The notes beneath the pieces are model-generated. The model worked only from the letters and a program-made list of their open reading frames with translations. It was not told the origin of the DNA and did not search any database. A stretch of DNA of 45,007 bases from Rhodococcus sp. EPR-157 (GTDB taxonomy: Bacteria; Actinomycetota; Actinomycetes; Mycobacteriales; Mycobacteriaceae): NCBI RefSeq assembly GCF_001647195.1, contig NZ_LVCV01000159.1, forward strand, positions 1 through 45,007. Reading direction: 5' to 3'. Shown here piece by piece: positions 8,903 through 16,372 of this stretch. Numbering within the stretch: the stretch's first letter is position 1; every line of letters starts with the position of its first letter. The position numbers and the translations under genes were made by a program.

Positions 8903-10075
8903 GTGACGACACTCGAGGGGAAGCTGACCGAGCGCGAGACTCTCGGTGCCAAGCGTTCCGGCAGACATCGCCGAGGCATGTTGCCTCAGGGCGCAGCTGC
9001 ATTCTCGGATTGGTTCCATCAGCCGCACGACTACGAGTGGATCGTCGCGCATCGCTCGGTCCGACACCTGCACACGGTCATTCGGGGTGTCTTCAGTCTC
9101 GCGACCCTTATCTTTGCGTTGACGTCGGCAATCATGCTGTTCAGCCCGCGCGGACCGCAGGTTCTCGAGGCGCGGCTGTGGGTGTGCTTCGTCCTCGTCG
9201 TGCAGGTCGCCGTCGCATACGTTCTTATCGTCTGTCCGGTGCCCAAGAAATACGGCTTCATTGCCTTCGGAATCTTCGGGGACGTCGGTCTCGCGTCTGT
9301 ACTCGCCTGCTACGACGCGACAGCGGCGACCATGGGCAGTGCACTGTTCGTCATCACCGGTGCGTTCTGCACCTTCTTTCTCAGCCCTCGGTGGATGGTC
9401 GCCCATCTGCTGTTCTCGTGCGGCTTCGTCGTCTTCTCGGCGTGGCGCGGATGGTCGAGCAGCGGCGAGCATCCGGCGACGACTCTCGCGGTGCTCACGG
9501 TAATCCTCACGGCAATCGCGGGTGTGCCGGTTTTCGCCCATATCGCATGGACCGCAATCGCCGGCGACGCTCGCCGGTCGGCTCGTGATCCGCTGACTGG
9601 GCTGCTGAATCGGCGTGGTTTCGATTCCGCAGTACTCGACCTGTGGGATTCGGCAGTCGGTAAGGACGAGTCGATTGCGGTTGCCATGGTCGACGTCGAC
9701 AAGTTCAAAGCGGTCAACGACGTCTACGGTCACGACGCCGGTGACCGAGTGTTGACCGACATCGCACGCAGACTCGAACGAATCGTCGGCGACAGCGGGA
9801 TCACGGCGCGAACCGGCGGTGAGGAGTTCGTCGTCGTGATGTCGGGTGAGCGCACTGCTGTCGAGTTCAGATTGCTGGAGGCGGTCGCAGCCGTCCACGA
9901 CAAGGACGACGACGTACCGATCACGGCCAGCTTCGGGGTATCCATCCTCGAATCGGACTCGGTGTTGCGGCACGCCGGCCAGTCCATCATCGGCCGAATG
10001 CTTCGGTCTTCGGATTCGATGATGTACCGCTCGAAGGCCGCGGGGGGCAACCAGATGTCCGTGCATTCCCTCTGA
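8903..10075 (+). CDS. Membrane-bound diguanylate cyclase (GGDEF)
   Basis: Makes cyclic di-GMP from two GTP. The protein has 390 residues: a soluble N-terminus, about six hydrophobic segments between residues 50 and 220 that anchor it in the membrane, then a GGDEF domain. The active loop is GGEEF at residues 305-309, a catalytically competent variant, preceded by DPLTGLLNRRGFD and MVDVDKFKAVND with the metal-binding aspartates. The RxxD product-inhibition site is absent at the expected position, so feedback inhibition is unlikely. The start is GTG at 8903 with GGGGGA upstream. It precedes the PucR/EAL genes on the same strand and shares a leader motif with them, suggesting synthesis and breakdown are set together. 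Confidence 0.93.
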   Translation: MTTLEGKLTERETLGAKRSGRHRRGMLPQGAAAFSDWFHQPHDYEWIVAHRSVRHLHTVIRGVFSLATLIFALTSAIMLFSPRGPQVLEARLWVCFVLVVQVAVAYVLIVCPVPKKYGFIAFGIFGDVGLASVLACYDATAATMGSALFVITGAFCTFFLSPRWMVAHLLFSCGFVVFSAWRGWSSSGEHPATTLAVLTVILTAIAGVPVFAHIAWTAIAGDARRSARDPLTGLLNRRGFDSAVLDLWDSAVGKDESIAVAMVDVDKFKAVNDVYGHDAGDRVLTDIARRLERIVGDSGITARTGGEEFVVVMSGERTAVEFRLLEAVAAVHDKDDDVPITASFGVSILESDSVLRHAGQSIIGRMLRSSDSMMYRSKAAGGNQMSVHSL

Positions 10076-10084
10076 AAAAGACAC

Positions 10085-10105
10085 AAACAAACTGCAAGTT
10101 GGTTT
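10085..10105. promoter_or_regulatory. Inverted repeat AAACAAACT-N3-AGTTGGTTT
   Basis: Nine-base arms with one mismatch, immediately after the diguanylate cyclase stop and followed by TTAACG. It could act as a weak terminator for the upstream gene, but the AT-rich stem and the exact sharing of AAACAAACTG with 8804-8813 fit an operator better. It lies about 90 nt before the PucR-type start. Confidence 0.45.
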
Positions 10106-10197
10106 TAACGCATCAAAATGGCCCGGGGGACTGTTTTGTGCGCTACCTTTCTGGGGCAGGGGCAGTGAACGACTGTGCTGAGAGGATGGGTTTGTCG

Positions 10198-11439
10198 ATG
10201 GCAACAACGATGGTGTCCATGGATCCGACCGAGGGTCTGAGTTTGGGTGGGCAACCGGCGTCGCACCAATTGCGTGTGTCGCGGGATACGACGAATCAGC
10301 TGGTAGAGCATATTGTCGGCACCACCGAGTGCCGGGATCTGACCGATGAGCTCGGACGCGGAGTTGTCGCCGACATCACGGCCGAATGCGTCGCACTCGC
10401 CGCCGATGTCCTCGACAGTGGAAGGCAGCCGTCGGCACCGCAGTTGGATCGCCTTCGTCGTGCGGCCGGCAAGTGGGCACGCATCGGCGTGCCCTTGGCG
10501 CCCATCCAGCATGCGTTTCACGAAGGGTTCTCCGTCGGCCTTCGCTTGGTTGCTCTCCACGCCGTCGACGGTGAACATGAAGCCCTCGTCGATGGAGCAG
10601 TCTTGATGTTCGGTCTTCTCGACGTCGTCTCGGAAGCGGTCTCCTCGGCGTACCTCGACGAGTACAAGGCCGTCGCAGTCCAGGGCCAGGATCAGGCTCA
10701 CGCTGTGGTCACGGCTCTGTTGGGCGGTGATCCTGCCGCCTCGGCGGTGGCAGAACGAAACGGTACCGAGTTGGCGGCCTCCTATGAGGTCGTTGCCGTT
10801 CATTTTCCGCCCCACGCGGACGAGACAGGTGCGCCCGGTGCCCGCGAAGCAGCGGCGTCCCGCAAGCTTCAGACGATCTCCGCAGCGATGTCCGACTACT
10901 TCTCTCCTGCTCCCCCATTGGCGATTCTGAGTCCGTCGGGTGGAACCATCCTGATTCCCGATGCGGCCGAGCACGCAGCAGAAGAACTCGTGTCTCTCCT
11001 GACCGACGCGGGAGGGGTGCTGGTCTCGGCGGCCGCCGCCACGGCGATACCCGAGCGTGTTCCCGGTGCTGCCGAGAACGCATACGAACTTCTCCGACTC
11101 GTTCAACGACTGAGTTACCGACCGGGTGTCTATCGAATTGCGGACTTGGCCTTGGAATTTCAGATCGCTCGCCCCGGAGTCGGGCGTCGACACCTGAAGA
11201 GAATGCTCGACCCGCTTCGTCGGGTGCCGGACTTACTGCCGACCCTGGAAGTGTTCGTGTCCACCGAGGCAAACCGGAAGAAGGCCGCGACTCAGCTTGT
11301 GGTCCATCCCAATACCGTCGACTACCGACTCAAGCGCATCGAGCAGATCACCGGCATCGACCCGATGAAGTCCTCTGGTCTGCGCGCTCTGCACGCTGCG
11401 TTGATCGCCGACTCACTCGATCCGAAGAAGCCCACGTGA
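10198..11439 (+). CDS. PucR/CdaR-type transcriptional regulator with RsbRD-like N-terminus
   Basis: A regulator of about 413 residues. The N-terminal half resembles the RsbRD-N/PucR sensory helical domain (RRAAGKWARIGVPLAPIQHA), the middle has a degenerate GGDEF-like PucR fold, and the last 60 residues form the HTH_30 DNA-binding domain (STEANRKKAATQLVVHPNTV then DYRLKRIEQITG). The frame is open from 10099. A ribosome site GAGAGG at 10180-10185 fits a TTG at 10192 or the ATG at 10198, and ATG 10186 lies too close to it. The stop overlaps the EAL gene start (GTGA, 11436-11439), so regulator and phosphodiesterase are translationally coupled. Signal and targets are unknown. Confidence 0.87.
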   Translation: MATTMVSMDPTEGLSLGGQPASHQLRVSRDTTNQLVEHIVGTTECRDLTDELGRGVVADITAECVALAADVLDSGRQPSAPQLDRLRRAAGKWARIGVPLAPIQHAFHEGFSVGLRLVALHAVDGEHEALVDGAVLMFGLLDVVSEAVSSAYLDEYKAVAVQGQDQAHAVVTALLGGDPAASAVAERNGTELAASYEVVAVHFPPHADETGAPGAREAAASRKLQTISAAMSDYFSPAPPLAILSPSGGTILIPDAAEHAAEELVSLLTDAGGVLVSAAAATAIPERVPGAAENAYELLRLVQRLSYRPGVYRIADLALEFQIARPGVGRRHLKRMLDPLRRVPDLLPTLEVFVSTEANRKKAATQLVVHPNTVDYRLKRIEQITGIDPMKSSGLRALHAALIADSLDPKKPT

Positions 11440-12188
11440 CAATCACCCGTACCGCACCCGTCACCTCGATCGCAGCGCGAGCAGCTCTGATTGCGATCGA
11501 CGACATGGTGCCGTGCTTTCAGCCGGTGGTGTCCTTGCAGTCGGATGCAGTAGTCGGAATCGAAGCGCTCGCTCGCTGGCCTACCGTCGAGGGTGTCGAT
11601 CCTGCCGAGGTCTTCGCGCTCGCCCGTATTCGGGGTGTGGTAGCCGACATCGATTTCGCTTGTCGCACAGCCGCGGTGAAGGAAGCTCGTTCGGCGAACC
11701 TGACCGACGGCCTGGCGCTGTACCTCAACTACGAGCCGTCGGGTATCACCGATCGTGCACGTACCGAGGCGCATCTCGACGCGCTGGAATGCGAGGGCGA
11801 CGTGGTTCTCGAAATCACCGAGCGTGGGCTCGACGGGGACCAGGAACACCTGCGCTCGATGGTCGATTCTGCGCGACGACGGGGCTTTTCGATCGCACTC
11901 GACGACGTCGGATCCAACCCCGGCACGCTGACGGCACTCACGTTCGTCGAGCCGGACATCGTCAAACTCGACGCATCGATTCTGCGTCGACCCTATTCGT
12001 TCCGCAGCGCTCGGGTGATGTCCGCAGTTCGTCGATACGTAGCCTCCAGCGGTGCCGTGATCCTGGCCGAAGGAATCGAATCGGAACGTGATCGGGCTCG
12101 GGCGATTCGGCTCGGAGCAACCCTCGGGCAGGGCTGGTTGTTCGGGGCCGCGTCGACGGGGGCGGATGTGCGAACGCGGTTCAGCTGA
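11436..12188 (+). CDS. Stand-alone EAL-domain protein, probable cyclic-di-GMP phosphodiesterase
   Basis: A 250-residue protein consisting of little more than an EAL domain, which hydrolyses cyclic di-GMP to pGpG. Visible catalytic motifs are EAL at residues 43-45, LNYEP (metal-binding Asn), LEITER, LDDVG, VKLD (Lys and Asp), AEGIES and QGWLFG. Loop 6, usually DDFGxGYSSL, reads DDVGSNPGTL, a divergence known to affect dimer-dependent activity, so it may be a weak enzyme or a sensor. The start is GTG at 11436, overlapping the PucR-type stop. No membrane segment. Its 3' end overlaps the convergent NmrA-like gene by 8 bp. Confidence 0.9.
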   Translation: MTITRTAPVTSIAARAALIAIDDMVPCFQPVVSLQSDAVVGIEALARWPTVEGVDPAEVFALARIRGVVADIDFACRTAAVKEARSANLTDGLALYLNYEPSGITDRARTEAHLDALECEGDVVLEITERGLDGDQEHLRSMVDSARRRGFSIALDDVGSNPGTLTALTFVEPDIVKLDASILRRPYSFRSARVMSAVRRYVASSGAVILAEGIESERDRARAIRLGATLGQGWLFGAASTGADVRTRFS

Positions 12189-12981
12189 ATTCGTTCACGT
12201 TTTCGTGCGCCCACTGTGCGAACGTGGTCGATCTCCCGGTCAGGTCGGCGGCCGTGGTGCCGACGAGTTGGGGATTGTCGACCTGTGCCTCCAGGCCGTC
12301 GACGTAGGTGACCGCGAAGTCGCCCATCGTAGGGGTCAGCGCGTCGATAGTTTCCTGCCGTGAGACCTGGTCGAATCGGAGACTTTCACCCAGCGCGTCA
12401 CCGATGTGTCGAAGGATGGCGCTGCGGCTCAGGCTTTCCGGGCCGGTCAATGCGTACGCCTTCCCGGCGTGACCCGGTTCCGTCAGGCATGCGGCGGCAA
12501 CGGCGGCGATATCGTCCATCGCGATCGGAGCATTCGCGGAATTGGGGAACGGTTCGCTGACCGACCTTGTTGCGCGGATCTGTGGCGCCCACATCGTCGC
12601 GTTCTCCATGAACTCGCCCGGCCACAGATGCGTCCATTCGAGACCGGATTCCTCGACGGCGCGAGAGATCGGGTACCACCAGTTCCCGGGTGGCCCTGCT
12701 AGATCGACGATGTAGCGCACCCGCGCTGACTTCGCCAACTCGAGTACCTGGTGCACGGTCTTCTCCAGTGGGGCGAGGTAGACACTGTCGACGCCATCGA
12801 ACGCAGCGGGAAGCGACTCGACTCGGCCGAGGTAGCCCTTCACGACCTCGACGCCGTCTGGCAGGTCCGCGATTTCGGGTTTGTTGGTGAGCGCCCGTAT
12901 GTCGCTCGCGCCCGCCGCGATCAAGTGATCGACGAGCATTCTTCCTATGTTGCCGGTAGCTCCGGTCACCAAGACAGTCAT
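12181..12981 (-). CDS. NmrA-like NAD(P)-binding atypical short-chain reductase
   Basis: A 266-residue Rossmann protein starting MTVLVTGATGNIGRMLVDHL with the GxxGxxG motif of the NmrA/SDR-a5 group. The canonical YxxxK catalytic pair of classical SDRs is not obvious, which is usual for this group, whose members are redox sensors or quinone/azo reductases. The WTHLWPGEFMEN segment is typical of actinobacterial members. A 17-bp palindrome touches the ATG, leaving no room for a ribosome-binding site, so the message may be leaderless or repressor-controlled. It stands alone as a transcription unit, convergent with the EAL gene. Confidence 0.88.
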   Translation of the reverse strand: MTVLVTGATGNIGRMLVDHLIAAGASDIRALTNKPEIADLPDGVEVVKGYLGRVESLPAAFDGVDSVYLAPLEKTVHQVLELAKSARVRYIVDLAGPPGNWWYPISRAVEESGLEWTHLWPGEFMENATMWAPQIRATRSVSEPFPNSANAPIAMDDIAAVAAACLTEPGHAGKAYALTGPESLSRSAILRHIGDALGESLRFDQVSRQETIDALTPTMGDFAVTYVDGLEAQVDNPQLVGTTAADLTGRSTTFAQWAHENVNEFS

Positions 12982-12998
12982 ACCGTACAGTGTACGGT
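12982..12998. promoter_or_regulatory. 17-bp palindromic operator abutting the NmrA-like start codon
   Basis: ACCGTACAGTGTACGGT is perfectly symmetrical about its central base. On the minus strand it ends at the base before ATG. Such ACCGTAC/GTACGGT palindromes are typical TetR-family sites, but no TetR gene is next door. A TACACT hexamer within it ends 7 nt before ATG and could be the -10 of a leaderless promoter. Confidence 0.65.
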
Positions 12999-13033
12999 CA
13001 AATCGTTCGCCGTGCGATGTGTTGCTTCGGTAG

Positions 13034-13438
13034 CTAGGGGGAGTCGGTCGTGCGTGTGGATGGCGCGTCGAGGTTTTCGATCAAATTCAGCTGTGTCCCG
13101 TCGGGATCCACGAGGAACCCGACGCGCTGCCCCCAGCGCTGAAGCCGCACTGGATGCAGTCGAGGACGCCCGACGGGCCTTACCACGACACCTGCATCCT
13201 CGATCTTTCGATACAGTTCATCGACATCGTCTACGCGGATGCTGCACATGAACGAGCTGTCTTCGGGCACAAGATCAGGAAACCGAAAGAACTCCAACCG
13301 GAGTGCTCCACGGCTGAGAATCAGCCAGCCATCATCTCGGTAGGCCAATTCGAACCCGAACCCGCCATAGAAGGTGAGCGTGTCATCGAAATCACGAGAT
13401 GGCAGGTTCGGTACAGCATGGTCGGCCACAGCATCCAA
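13034..13438 (-). CDS. Bleomycin-resistance/VOC (glyoxalase-fold) protein
   Basis: A 134-residue VOC-fold protein resembling bleomycin-binding proteins: N-terminal AVPNLPSRDFDDTLTFYGG, a central EFFRFPDL strand and the C-terminal GFLVDPDGTQLNLIEN. Family members bind and sequester drugs of the bleomycin type or catalyse metal-dependent reactions. The N-terminal metal ligand histidine of glyoxalases is not clearly kept, which favours a binding role. The frame begins with TTG at 13438; a GTG at 13429 is an alternative and neither has a strong ribosome site. It is a single gene with no partner visible. Confidence 0.82.
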   Translation of the reverse strand: MDAVADHAVPNLPSRDFDDTLTFYGGFGFELAYRDDGWLILSRGALRLEFFRFPDLVPEDSSFMCSIRVDDVDELYRKIEDAGVVVRPVGRPRLHPVRLQRWGQRVGFLVDPDGTQLNLIENLDAPSTRTTDSP

Positions 13439-13855
13439 GCGTACGACCTACCGGTGGACCTTGCAGCCACCTTGTATGTGACCGGATCCAAACAAGACGG
13501 TCTCACCATCGACGAGCTCGCGTGATAGCTACTGGGTGAACCCAGCCGTGTCGGGCCCGTGTTCGGCCCGAACCGCATCCACTGTCCGGCACCGGGACCG
13601 CGCACCTGAGGGCGACGGACACTGGCAGGACCGCCTCGTTTTCGAAGACGACATCCGACCTCGCTACTCAGCGACCGCATCCGCCGACTTCGACCCCAGC
13701 TACGTCGGCGAGCACTGGGACGAAACTACGGACCCGACCGCTGGCCACCGCCCTTGCAGCCGATCCGAACCAACCAAAGAGGCCACGCAATTGGCTGTGA
13801 CCCGTTCCCGTTTGGCATGGCGACGGCCTGGATCTGAGCTACGCCACCAACGTAT
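13439..13855. other. Gene-poor stretch, possibly decayed coding sequence
   Basis: This 417-base gap separates the VOC gene from the Asp23 operon. The plus strand shows short open stretches with codon-like composition, such as 13536-13937, but they are broken by frame changes and stops, resemble no family I know, and run into the DUF998 gene. A 6-bp-arm inverted repeat CTGGGT-GA-ACCCAG lies at about 13531-13544. I see no intact gene; a pseudogene remnant or spacer are both possible. Confidence 0.35.
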
Positions 13856-14662
13856 CTATTCGGAACTGGGAACGAGCGGCGCGACAGAGAGGGCGGGCCT
13901 CGGCTTCGTGCGGACGCGGAGGGGGATGCGTAGGTAGCCGAGCCAGGAGAAGTCGAAGCGACGCAGAACCGTACGGCGGGCCAGGGCGAGGAGGACCGCG
14001 GCACCGGTCACCGCCATCCAGGCCGGCATCGGGTAGAGGGCCAATCGTTCACCCAAACCGAAGTGGAGTGTCTGGGCGAGCATCAGGATGGCCCCGACAA
14101 CTCCGACCAGCGCGCACAGAGCGGACCACAACGCGACCACCCGACGCTCGTGCCAGAGGTGCCAAGCGATGAGTACGAGAACCACGTGTCTGGCGACGAA
14201 GCCGGGCATCACTGCAGCCCAGTGCATGATAGTTCCGTCGTTCGCGGGGAACAGTCCCGTCGCCGCGGTACTGACTGCGATGATGACGGCGAGCGAGAGG
14301 ATCCACTTCTTCGACCGCCCGTTCCGGATGTGTCGATGCAAGAAGTACGCGCCTACCAGCGTCAGCACTCCCAGCGCGACGAAGGTCGAATTCATGACGT
14401 CGTGCATCGGTGAGCACGAGTCCACCTCGCAGCTGGTTACACCGAGCGAGCTGATCGAGTTCCGCGCGAAGCTGTAGGGTGTGCTCCACGCCGAGGCTGT
14501 GAACAGCTCTGCCAGCACGTAAGCGAAGCTCAGCACCCATGCGGTCCCGGCTGCAGCGTGGCGCAGATTGTGCGCAGAGCTCGGGGAGGTGATGGTGTGA
14601 TCCTTCTGGCGAAGCGGACGAGGCCGGAGGGTCGACTGTACGTGGCCAACCTGAGAGCACAC
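13856..14662 (-). CDS. DUF998 family membrane protein
   Basis: A membrane protein of about 268 residues with six or so hydrophobic segments and the DUF998 signature around NSISSLGVTSCEVDSCSPMH. The frame is open to 14743, but GTG at 14662 is chosen: AGGA lies 4 nt before it and it falls 12 nt after the DUF6286 stop, avoiding overlap. The segment before the first membrane helix is poorly conserved, so the true start could be further in. The function of DUF998 proteins is unknown. As the last gene of the Asp23 operon it may act at the same envelope site, but it is not a usual member of that cluster. Confidence 0.82.
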   Translation of the reverse strand: MCSQVGHVQSTLRPRPLRQKDHTITSPSSAHNLRHAAAGTAWVLSFAYVLAELFTASAWSTPYSFARNSISSLGVTSCEVDSCSPMHDVMNSTFVALGVLTLVGAYFLHRHIRNGRSKKWILSLAVIIAVSTAATGLFPANDGTIMHWAAVMPGFVARHVVLVLIAWHLWHERRVVALWSALCALVGVVGAILMLAQTLHFGLGERLALYPMPAWMAVTGAAVLLALARRTVLRRFDFSWLGYLRIPLRVRTKPRPALSVAPLVPSSE

Positions 14663-14673
14663 CCAGTCCTGGG

Positions 14674-15549
14674 CTACCGAGCTGGTCTGAGATCGATCAG
14701 AACCTGGACTTCCACGGCGAGGCCGGTGAGGGCAGAGGCGCACGTGGTGCGCAGGTGCGCCGCAGACTCCACGAGCTCCTCGTGTGCGACTCCGCTGTTG
14801 TCGGTGACGCCGGAGATCCTGAGTACGCGCTGCTTCTTGACCTCCAGTACCCGGCCGCTTGCGGAGGCGATTCCAGGAGTGGACTCGAACTCGGCTGCCG
14901 CATTCTGTGCAGCCGACACGAGGTCGACACTGGCATGTTCGTCGTTCTCACTGACCAACCGGGCAGGCTGGCGTCTCGGCCGGTGGGCGTACAGCCACCG
15001 AAGACCGATGACCAGCGCCAGCGCGGCGGCAGCGGTCAGAGCCCACGGCCACCACGCCGTGTCGGCCCAGCTGCCGGGTGACCACGTCTCGAACGTTCTG
15101 CGGGCATCGTGAACCTGATCCGGAAGTTGTCCGCGCTGCCACGCGGCAGCAGCTGCACCGATAGCCATGAGCACGGCGCCGACGACGACGGTGGCCAATC
15201 GATCGAAGACAGCGGCACCGGTACCGATGGACGAGATCCGTGTGCGTCCCGGGCGCCGCCCGAGCCATACTCCCTCGGAGTCGGACAGACGGTGTGTCTT
15301 CTTTCGTGGCAGAAGGGCGAGGACGACGAGTATCAACCCCAGTACTGCGATAGCGATCCCGACCGGTAGCAATGCCGACGACACAGTCGAACCGACGAGT
15401 GTGTCGAGGAGGGGGCTGATCCATGCGGTACCCGAGATCGCGCCGAACTCGACGAGAGCGTCTCGCCCGAAAATGATGCCGAGAACGCACAGGGCAACTG
15501 CAAGAAGCACCGCGATCGGTGTCGCCCTCGGCGCTGCTTTCGGGGTCAC
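14674..15549 (-). CDS. DUF6286 membrane protein of the Asp23/Gls24 cluster
   Basis: A 291-residue protein with four membrane segments (about residues 11-27, 60-81, 119-136 and 166-187) and a C-terminal soluble domain from about 195 that resembles an Asp23 fold (VDLVSAAQNAAAEFESTPGI). DUF6286 proteins normally have one membrane hairpin plus this domain and seem to replace the AmaP anchor of Firmicutes. Here two hairpins occur in tandem, each followed by a basic stretch (LLPRKKTHR, LYAHRPRRQP), suggesting internal duplication or fusion (inference). The start is GTG at 15549 with AGGAGAG upstream, and it overlaps the preceding Asp23 stop by 4 bp. Likely role: anchoring Asp23 proteins to the membrane. 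Confidence 0.85.
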   Translation of the reverse strand: MTPKAAPRATPIAVLLAVALCVLGIIFGRDALVEFGAISGTAWISPLLDTLVGSTVSSALLPVGIAIAVLGLILVVLALLPRKKTHRLSDSEGVWLGRRPGRTRISSIGTGAAVFDRLATVVVGAVLMAIGAAAAAWQRGQLPDQVHDARRTFETWSPGSWADTAWWPWALTAAAALALVIGLRWLYAHRPRRQPARLVSENDEHASVDLVSAAQNAAAEFESTPGIASASGRVLEVKKQRVLRISGVTDNSGVAHEELVESAAHLRTTCASALTGLAVEVQVLIDLRPAR

Positions 15550-15908
15550 TCGACTCTCCTGGTGGTAGTGGAATTACGTTCGGGTGCAACGTAATGAACG
15601 CGGACATCGATCGTGTCGACGTCGAGGCCACTGGCCCGGACGAGGTCCTCGGACACTGCGGTACGAATACGAGATGCGACGTCGGCGATCGGCGTCGGCC
15701 ATCGCGTTGCGGCCTCGACCGTCGCCGTGACCCGTCCGCTGCGCACGGAGGCCTCGACGTGTGGAAGCGTGCGCGCCGTCAATCCACCGGCAACGCGTTC
15801 GACACCCGAGACACGTCCGGCTGCGATCTCGGCGATACGCGTGACGACGCGCTCCCGTACTTCGAGGGTGCCCCGCGTAGCGTCGCCGCCTGGTTCGCTA
15901 TCGGTCAT
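15546..15908 (-). CDS. Asp23/Gls24 family envelope stress protein (120 aa)
   Basis: A 120-residue Asp23-type protein: TLEVRERVVTRIAEIAAGRV opens the domain, the glycine-rich turn is GVERVAGGLTA, and the closing strands are DTIDVRVHYV. Asp23 proteins are abundant cytoplasmic proteins that polymerise at the membrane and respond to envelope or alkaline stress. The ATG at 15908 overlaps the upstream DUF2273-like gene by 11 bp, and the stop overlaps the DUF6286 GTG start by 4 bp. It is the middle Asp23 copy of the operon and the one directly coupled to the membrane protein that probably anchors it. Confidence 0.9.
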   Translation of the reverse strand: MTDSEPGGDATRGTLEVRERVVTRIAEIAAGRVSGVERVAGGLTARTLPHVEASVRSGRVTATVEAATRWPTPIADVASRIRTAVSEDLVRASGLDVDTIDVRVHYVAPERNSTTTRRVE

Positions 15909-16080
15909 GCCTGCGTCCGCGAGAGAACGCCGACACGTCGAGTTCGCCGTCGATGTACCGGCCGACGGCGAAGCCGGCTACAGCGAGGACGACTGCGAAC
16001 AGGAATCCGGTGAATCCGCCTGCTGCAGCCGCGATCGCCAACAGAAGTCCTACGAACAAACCGATGGTCGAAGTCGTCAT
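15898..16080 (-). CDS. Small two-helix membrane protein (DUF2273-like)
   Basis: A 60-residue protein starting MTTSTIGLFVGLLLAIAAAA, with two hydrophobic helices separated by GGFTG and a charged tail (ELDVSAFSRGRRHDR). Size, topology and the YIDGELD segment match the DUF2273-like small membrane proteins that accompany Asp23 genes in many Gram-positive bacteria. The ATG at 16080 has AGGAG 12 nt before it, slightly far. The frame is open further upstream to 16332, but that extension lies inside the J-like gene on the same strand and is not credible. It overlaps the downstream Asp23 gene by 11 bp. Confidence 0.85.
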   Translation of the reverse strand: MTTSTIGLFVGLLLAIAAAAGGFTGFLFAVVLAVAGFAVGRYIDGELDVSAFSRGRRHDR

Positions 16081-16099
16081 GATGTGATGTTGCTCCTGG

Positions 16100-16372
16100 C
16101 TAGATCTCGAAGTAGCGCTTGGATCGCACCCGGTTGAGGGAGCGTACGACTGCTGTTGTGGCTGAACGCTTTCGGTGCTTCCACACGCTGCGTCGAAGAG
16201 TGATGGGTTCGAGCGTGGCGGGCGCCGTGCCGAATGTGGCGGGCGCCGGGACGAACCTGCGTTCCACGGCCGCGAGTTCGGCCGCGTAGACGTCGGGGTC
16301 TCCCCCGACGTCCGGGTGATGTGCGCGGGCAACGGCTCGGCGAGCAGCCGTGTGTTCGGCAGATCGGGTCAT
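16100..16372 (-). CDS. Small basic protein with J-domain-like HPD motif
   Basis: A 90-residue protein. Residues 9-40 (ARRAVARAHHPDVGGDPDVY and the following helix) look like helices II and III of a J domain with the diagnostic HPD loop; helix I of the J domain is missing. The C-terminal half is rich in Arg, Lys and Ser (WKHRKRSATTAVVRSLNRVR) and resembles nothing I know. The HPD loop stimulates DnaK-type ATPases, so this could recruit Hsp70 to the Asp23 assembly, but that is inference and a fragment this short may not work. The ATG at 16372 overlaps the preceding stop (ATGA). Conserved association with Asp23 clusters is worth testing. Confidence 0.8.
   Translation of the reverse strand: MTRSAEHTAARRAVARAHHPDVGGDPDVYAAELAAVERRFVPAPATFGTAPATLEPITLRRSVWKHRKRSATTAVVRSLNRVRSKRYFEI

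Noticed and set aside
10085-10105. Intrinsic terminator of the diguanylate cyclase
   Set aside because: The stem is AT-rich and weak and the T-run is short; the shared 10-mer makes an operator more likely, though termination cannot be excluded.
8831-10207. Minus-strand open frame of 458 codons
   Set aside because: Antisense to the diguanylate cyclase; no recognisable domain.
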